The position numbers were made by a program, and so were the translations under genes. Source: an uncultured Desulfobacterales bacterium (GTDB taxonomy: Bacteria > Desulfobacterota > Desulfobulbia > Desulfobulbales > Desulfocapsaceae). From it: 64,000 bases of DNA. How positions within the stretch are numbered: the stretch's first letter is position 1; every line of letters begins with the position of its first letter. The notes under the pieces were generated by a model that was given only the letters and a program-made list of their open reading frames with translations, was not told the origin of the DNA and searched no databases. Shown one piece after another: positions 62,472 through 64,000 of the stretch. The stretch covers positions 1 to 64,000 of the forward strand of contig CALGIJ010000041.1 in the NCBI GenBank assembly GCA_937915545.1, read 5' to 3'.

Positions 62472-64000
62472 TCAGGTCAGCGAGAGAATGCGGTCGATAA
62501 TGTTTTCCACCTCGAGCCCCTGATTCGGCAGTTGCTCGGCGATGCCGCCGCGGCCGATTCTGGCGGTGCCAAGACAGGCATAGCGGGGGTGGAGGCCGCG
62601 TTCAAGCAGCCAGCCGCCGTAGCGCGCGCCAAGGCCGGTCTTGACGTTCTGGCTCTCCACCACCAGCACGAAGGGGCTGGGCCCGACCATGGCCAGGCTC
62701 TCCTCATCGATGACGTTGAGGGTCGGCTTGTTGATCAGCCCCACTTCGAGCCCCTGGCGCCGCAGCTGCATGACGGCGTCGAGACAGCGGTAGGTCATCT
62801 CACCATAGCTGACCACCCAGCCGTCGGCCCCCTGGCGGACGATCTCGTCCCTGCCCGGGGTGAAGACATAGGAACCGCCGTAGAGCTTCTCGCCGCCCTC
62901 ATCGAGGAGGCAGGGGGTGGCGGAGCGGGTCGAGAAGAGGAAGCGCAGCCCCGGCTCGAAGAATACCGCCTTGAGCATCGCCCTCAGCTGCAATACGTCG
63001 GCGGGGAAGTAGAGCCGGGTGCGGTCGCCCTCGGCGACAGCGTTGTCGGCGAAGAAGTTGTTGATGCCGAAGTGGCAGGTATTGTCGGCCATGTCGTCGA
63101 TGCCGGCGTGGGAGAAGTGGGCGAGGACGTTGGCGTTGTTGAGGCGGGCCATGGTGATCTCCGAGACCACCATCTCGAGAAAGGCCGAGAAGGTGCCGAA
63201 GATGCCCTGGCGACCCGGCTCGGAGCCGAAACCGGCGGCCACCGAGTAGTTGTTGCGCTCCATGATGCCGCCATGGACGTAGAGCTGCGGGAACTTCTTG
63301 CGGATATGGTGCAGGCCGCAGGAGCCTTCGAGGTCGGAGTCGACCACCAGCACCTTCTCCTCCGGCCGATCCATGGTGTCGAGCAGCTCGCACACCACCT
63401 TGCCGAAGTCGTCGCGGACCTTGCCGGTCTCGCGGCTGCTGCCGAGATAGGTGCGGGAGTCCTTGGCCGCGGCCTGGTTCTCGAGCATCGCCACCGCCTC
63501 GGTCAGGCCGCGCTGGCGCAGATAGGCGATGGCCAGGTCGACGGCGATGACGTCATGCCCCTTGGGCGAGCCCTCGATGCCGGGAACGCCTACCGCCATC
63601 GGGCGCTTGTTGACCACCGCCACCGGCCCGGAAGCAAGCAAGGCCTGGCGGATGCGGCCATAGAGGCCCTGGAGGTCCTCGCCGTCGCCGACGCTGACCG
63701 TCAGGCCCTGCCCGGCCAGGGTGCGGGCGACATCGAAACCCTGCATATAGGTGCTGGGGTGGCCGGAGATGGTGACGTCGTTGTCGTCGATGAACAGCTT
63801 GACCGACAGTCCGCGGGCCACGGCATAGCGGGCCGCCTCGGCGTTGTCGCCTTCCATCTGCGAGCCGTCGCTGCCGAACATCACCACCGTCTTGGCGCGG
63901 TCGGCCTCGGCGACGCCGTTGACATAGCTCCACAGGTGGCCGAGGCGGCCGGAGGAGAAGAACACCCCGTGCCGCTCGTCGCGCTCGGGGTGGCCGTAGA
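62472..64000 (-). CDS. Transketolase, N-terminus beyond window
   Basis: About 508 C-terminal residues are present; the frame stays open to the right edge (ERDERHGVFFSSGRLGHLWS). The ThDP-binding segment is GSDGSQMEGDNAEAA, the pyrimidine-domain region is HGGIMERNNYSVAAGFGSEPGRQGIFGTFSAFLEM and the C-terminal domain ends with LGTARIGRGGI. It transfers two-carbon units in the pentose phosphate pathway. Roughly 120 residues are missing. The ThDP motif differs from the usual GDGE form, so it belongs to a divergent transketolase branch. Confidence 0.9.
   Translation of the reverse strand, partial: YGHPERDERHGVFFSSGRLGHLWSYVNGVAEADRAKTVVMFGSDGSQMEGDNAEAARYAVARGLSVKLFIDDNDVTISGHPSTYMQGFDVARTLAGQGLTVSVGDGEDLQGLYGRIRQALLASGPVAVVNKRPMAVGVPGIEGSPKGHDVIAVDLAIAYLRQRGLTEAVAMLENQAAAKDSRTYLGSSRETGKVRDDFGKVVCELLDTMDRPEEKVLVVDSDLEGSCGLHHIRKKFPQLYVHGGIMERNNYSVAAGFGSEPGRQGIFGTFSAFLEMVVSEITMARLNNANVLAHFSHAGIDDMADNTCHFGINNFFADNAVAEGDRTRLYFPADVLQLRAMLKAVFFEPGLRFLFSTRSATPCLLDEGGEKLYGGSYVFTPGRDEIVRQGADGWVVSYGEMTYRCLDAVMQLRRQGLEVGLINKPTLNVIDEESLAMVGPSPFVLVVESQNVKTGLGARYGGWLLERGLHPRYACLGTARIGRGGIAEQLPNQGLEVENIIDRILSLT

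Overview
The window is GC-rich bacterial DNA with densely packed genes on both strands. It reads like a Desulfobacterota (former Deltaproteobacteria) chromosome. The evidence for this is the mixture of an aldehyde:ferredoxin oxidoreductase with a polyferredoxin, a TRAP transporter, (R)-citramalate synthase, a TIGR00300-type ornithine cyclodeaminase, a PEP-CTERM protein, DUF4388 and PilZ signalling proteins and a KaiC-like ATPase. This placement is inference; no rRNA is present. Bases 1-45 are not genomic: they are the end of an Illumina TruSeq P7 index primer, so the left edge is a contig end and the first gene is cut there.

Layout. 0-5 kb: a gliding-type ABC system on the minus strand (ATPase, fused permease/GldG, DUF4340 protein). 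5-10.7 kb: a membrane-anchored pseudokinase, a DUF4388 response regulator, a roadblock/cNMP/PilZ protein and two small membrane proteins. 11-17 kb: MFS exporter, crotonase-like protein, DUF3011 protein, two hotdog thioesterases, Mn-type superoxide dismutase, secreted nuclease, YbiI zinc-finger protein. 17-23.7 kb: a less GC-rich stretch with a double KaiC-like ATPase, a small membrane protein and an orphan GT-C glycosyltransferase, ending at tRNA-Pro. 24-29 kb: an unknown small protein, a methyltransferase, a PEP-CTERM protein with a probable sigma-54 promoter, tRNA-Asn, a Met-rich secreted protein and YdfG. 29.5-34.6 kb: lipid genes (acyl-CoA ligase, hydrolase, acyltransferase-hydrolase fusion). 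34.7-36.7 kb: ornithine cyclodeaminase plus arginase. 36.9-40.8 kb: TRAP transporter with a GntR regulator. 41-44 kb: citramalate synthase and malate dehydrogenase. 44-51 kb: two periplasmic-binding-type sensors, the AOR pair and small unknown proteins. 51-58.8 kb: a purine nucleoside ABC operon containing gpt, then a polar amino acid ABC operon. 59-64 kb: PfkB kinase, D-Ala-D-Ala carboxypeptidase, DUF2293 protein and a transketolase running off the right edge.

How the genes fit together. Several units are coherent. Arginase plus the TIGR00300 protein would turn arginine into urea, ornithine and then proline plus ammonia. The Bmp/Nup-type ABC genes plus gpt combine uptake and salvage of purines, with a PfkB kinase of possible nucleoside specificity nearby. 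The AOR and its four-cluster ferredoxin form a redox pair. C-di-GMP signalling is represented by a PhnD-GGDEF cyclase and one intact PilZ protein. Solute-binding-protein genes in the TRAP and nucleoside operons are followed by strong RNA hairpins, which suggests they are expressed above their permeases.

The best candidates for undescribed biology are the KaiC-like protein with a large unknown N-terminal region and a degenerate second ATPase domain (17.0-19.6 kb), the pseudokinase next to the Gld-like ABC genes, the acyltransferase-hydrolase fusion that lacks its nucleophile, and the structured leader of the sensor gene at 44.1 kb.
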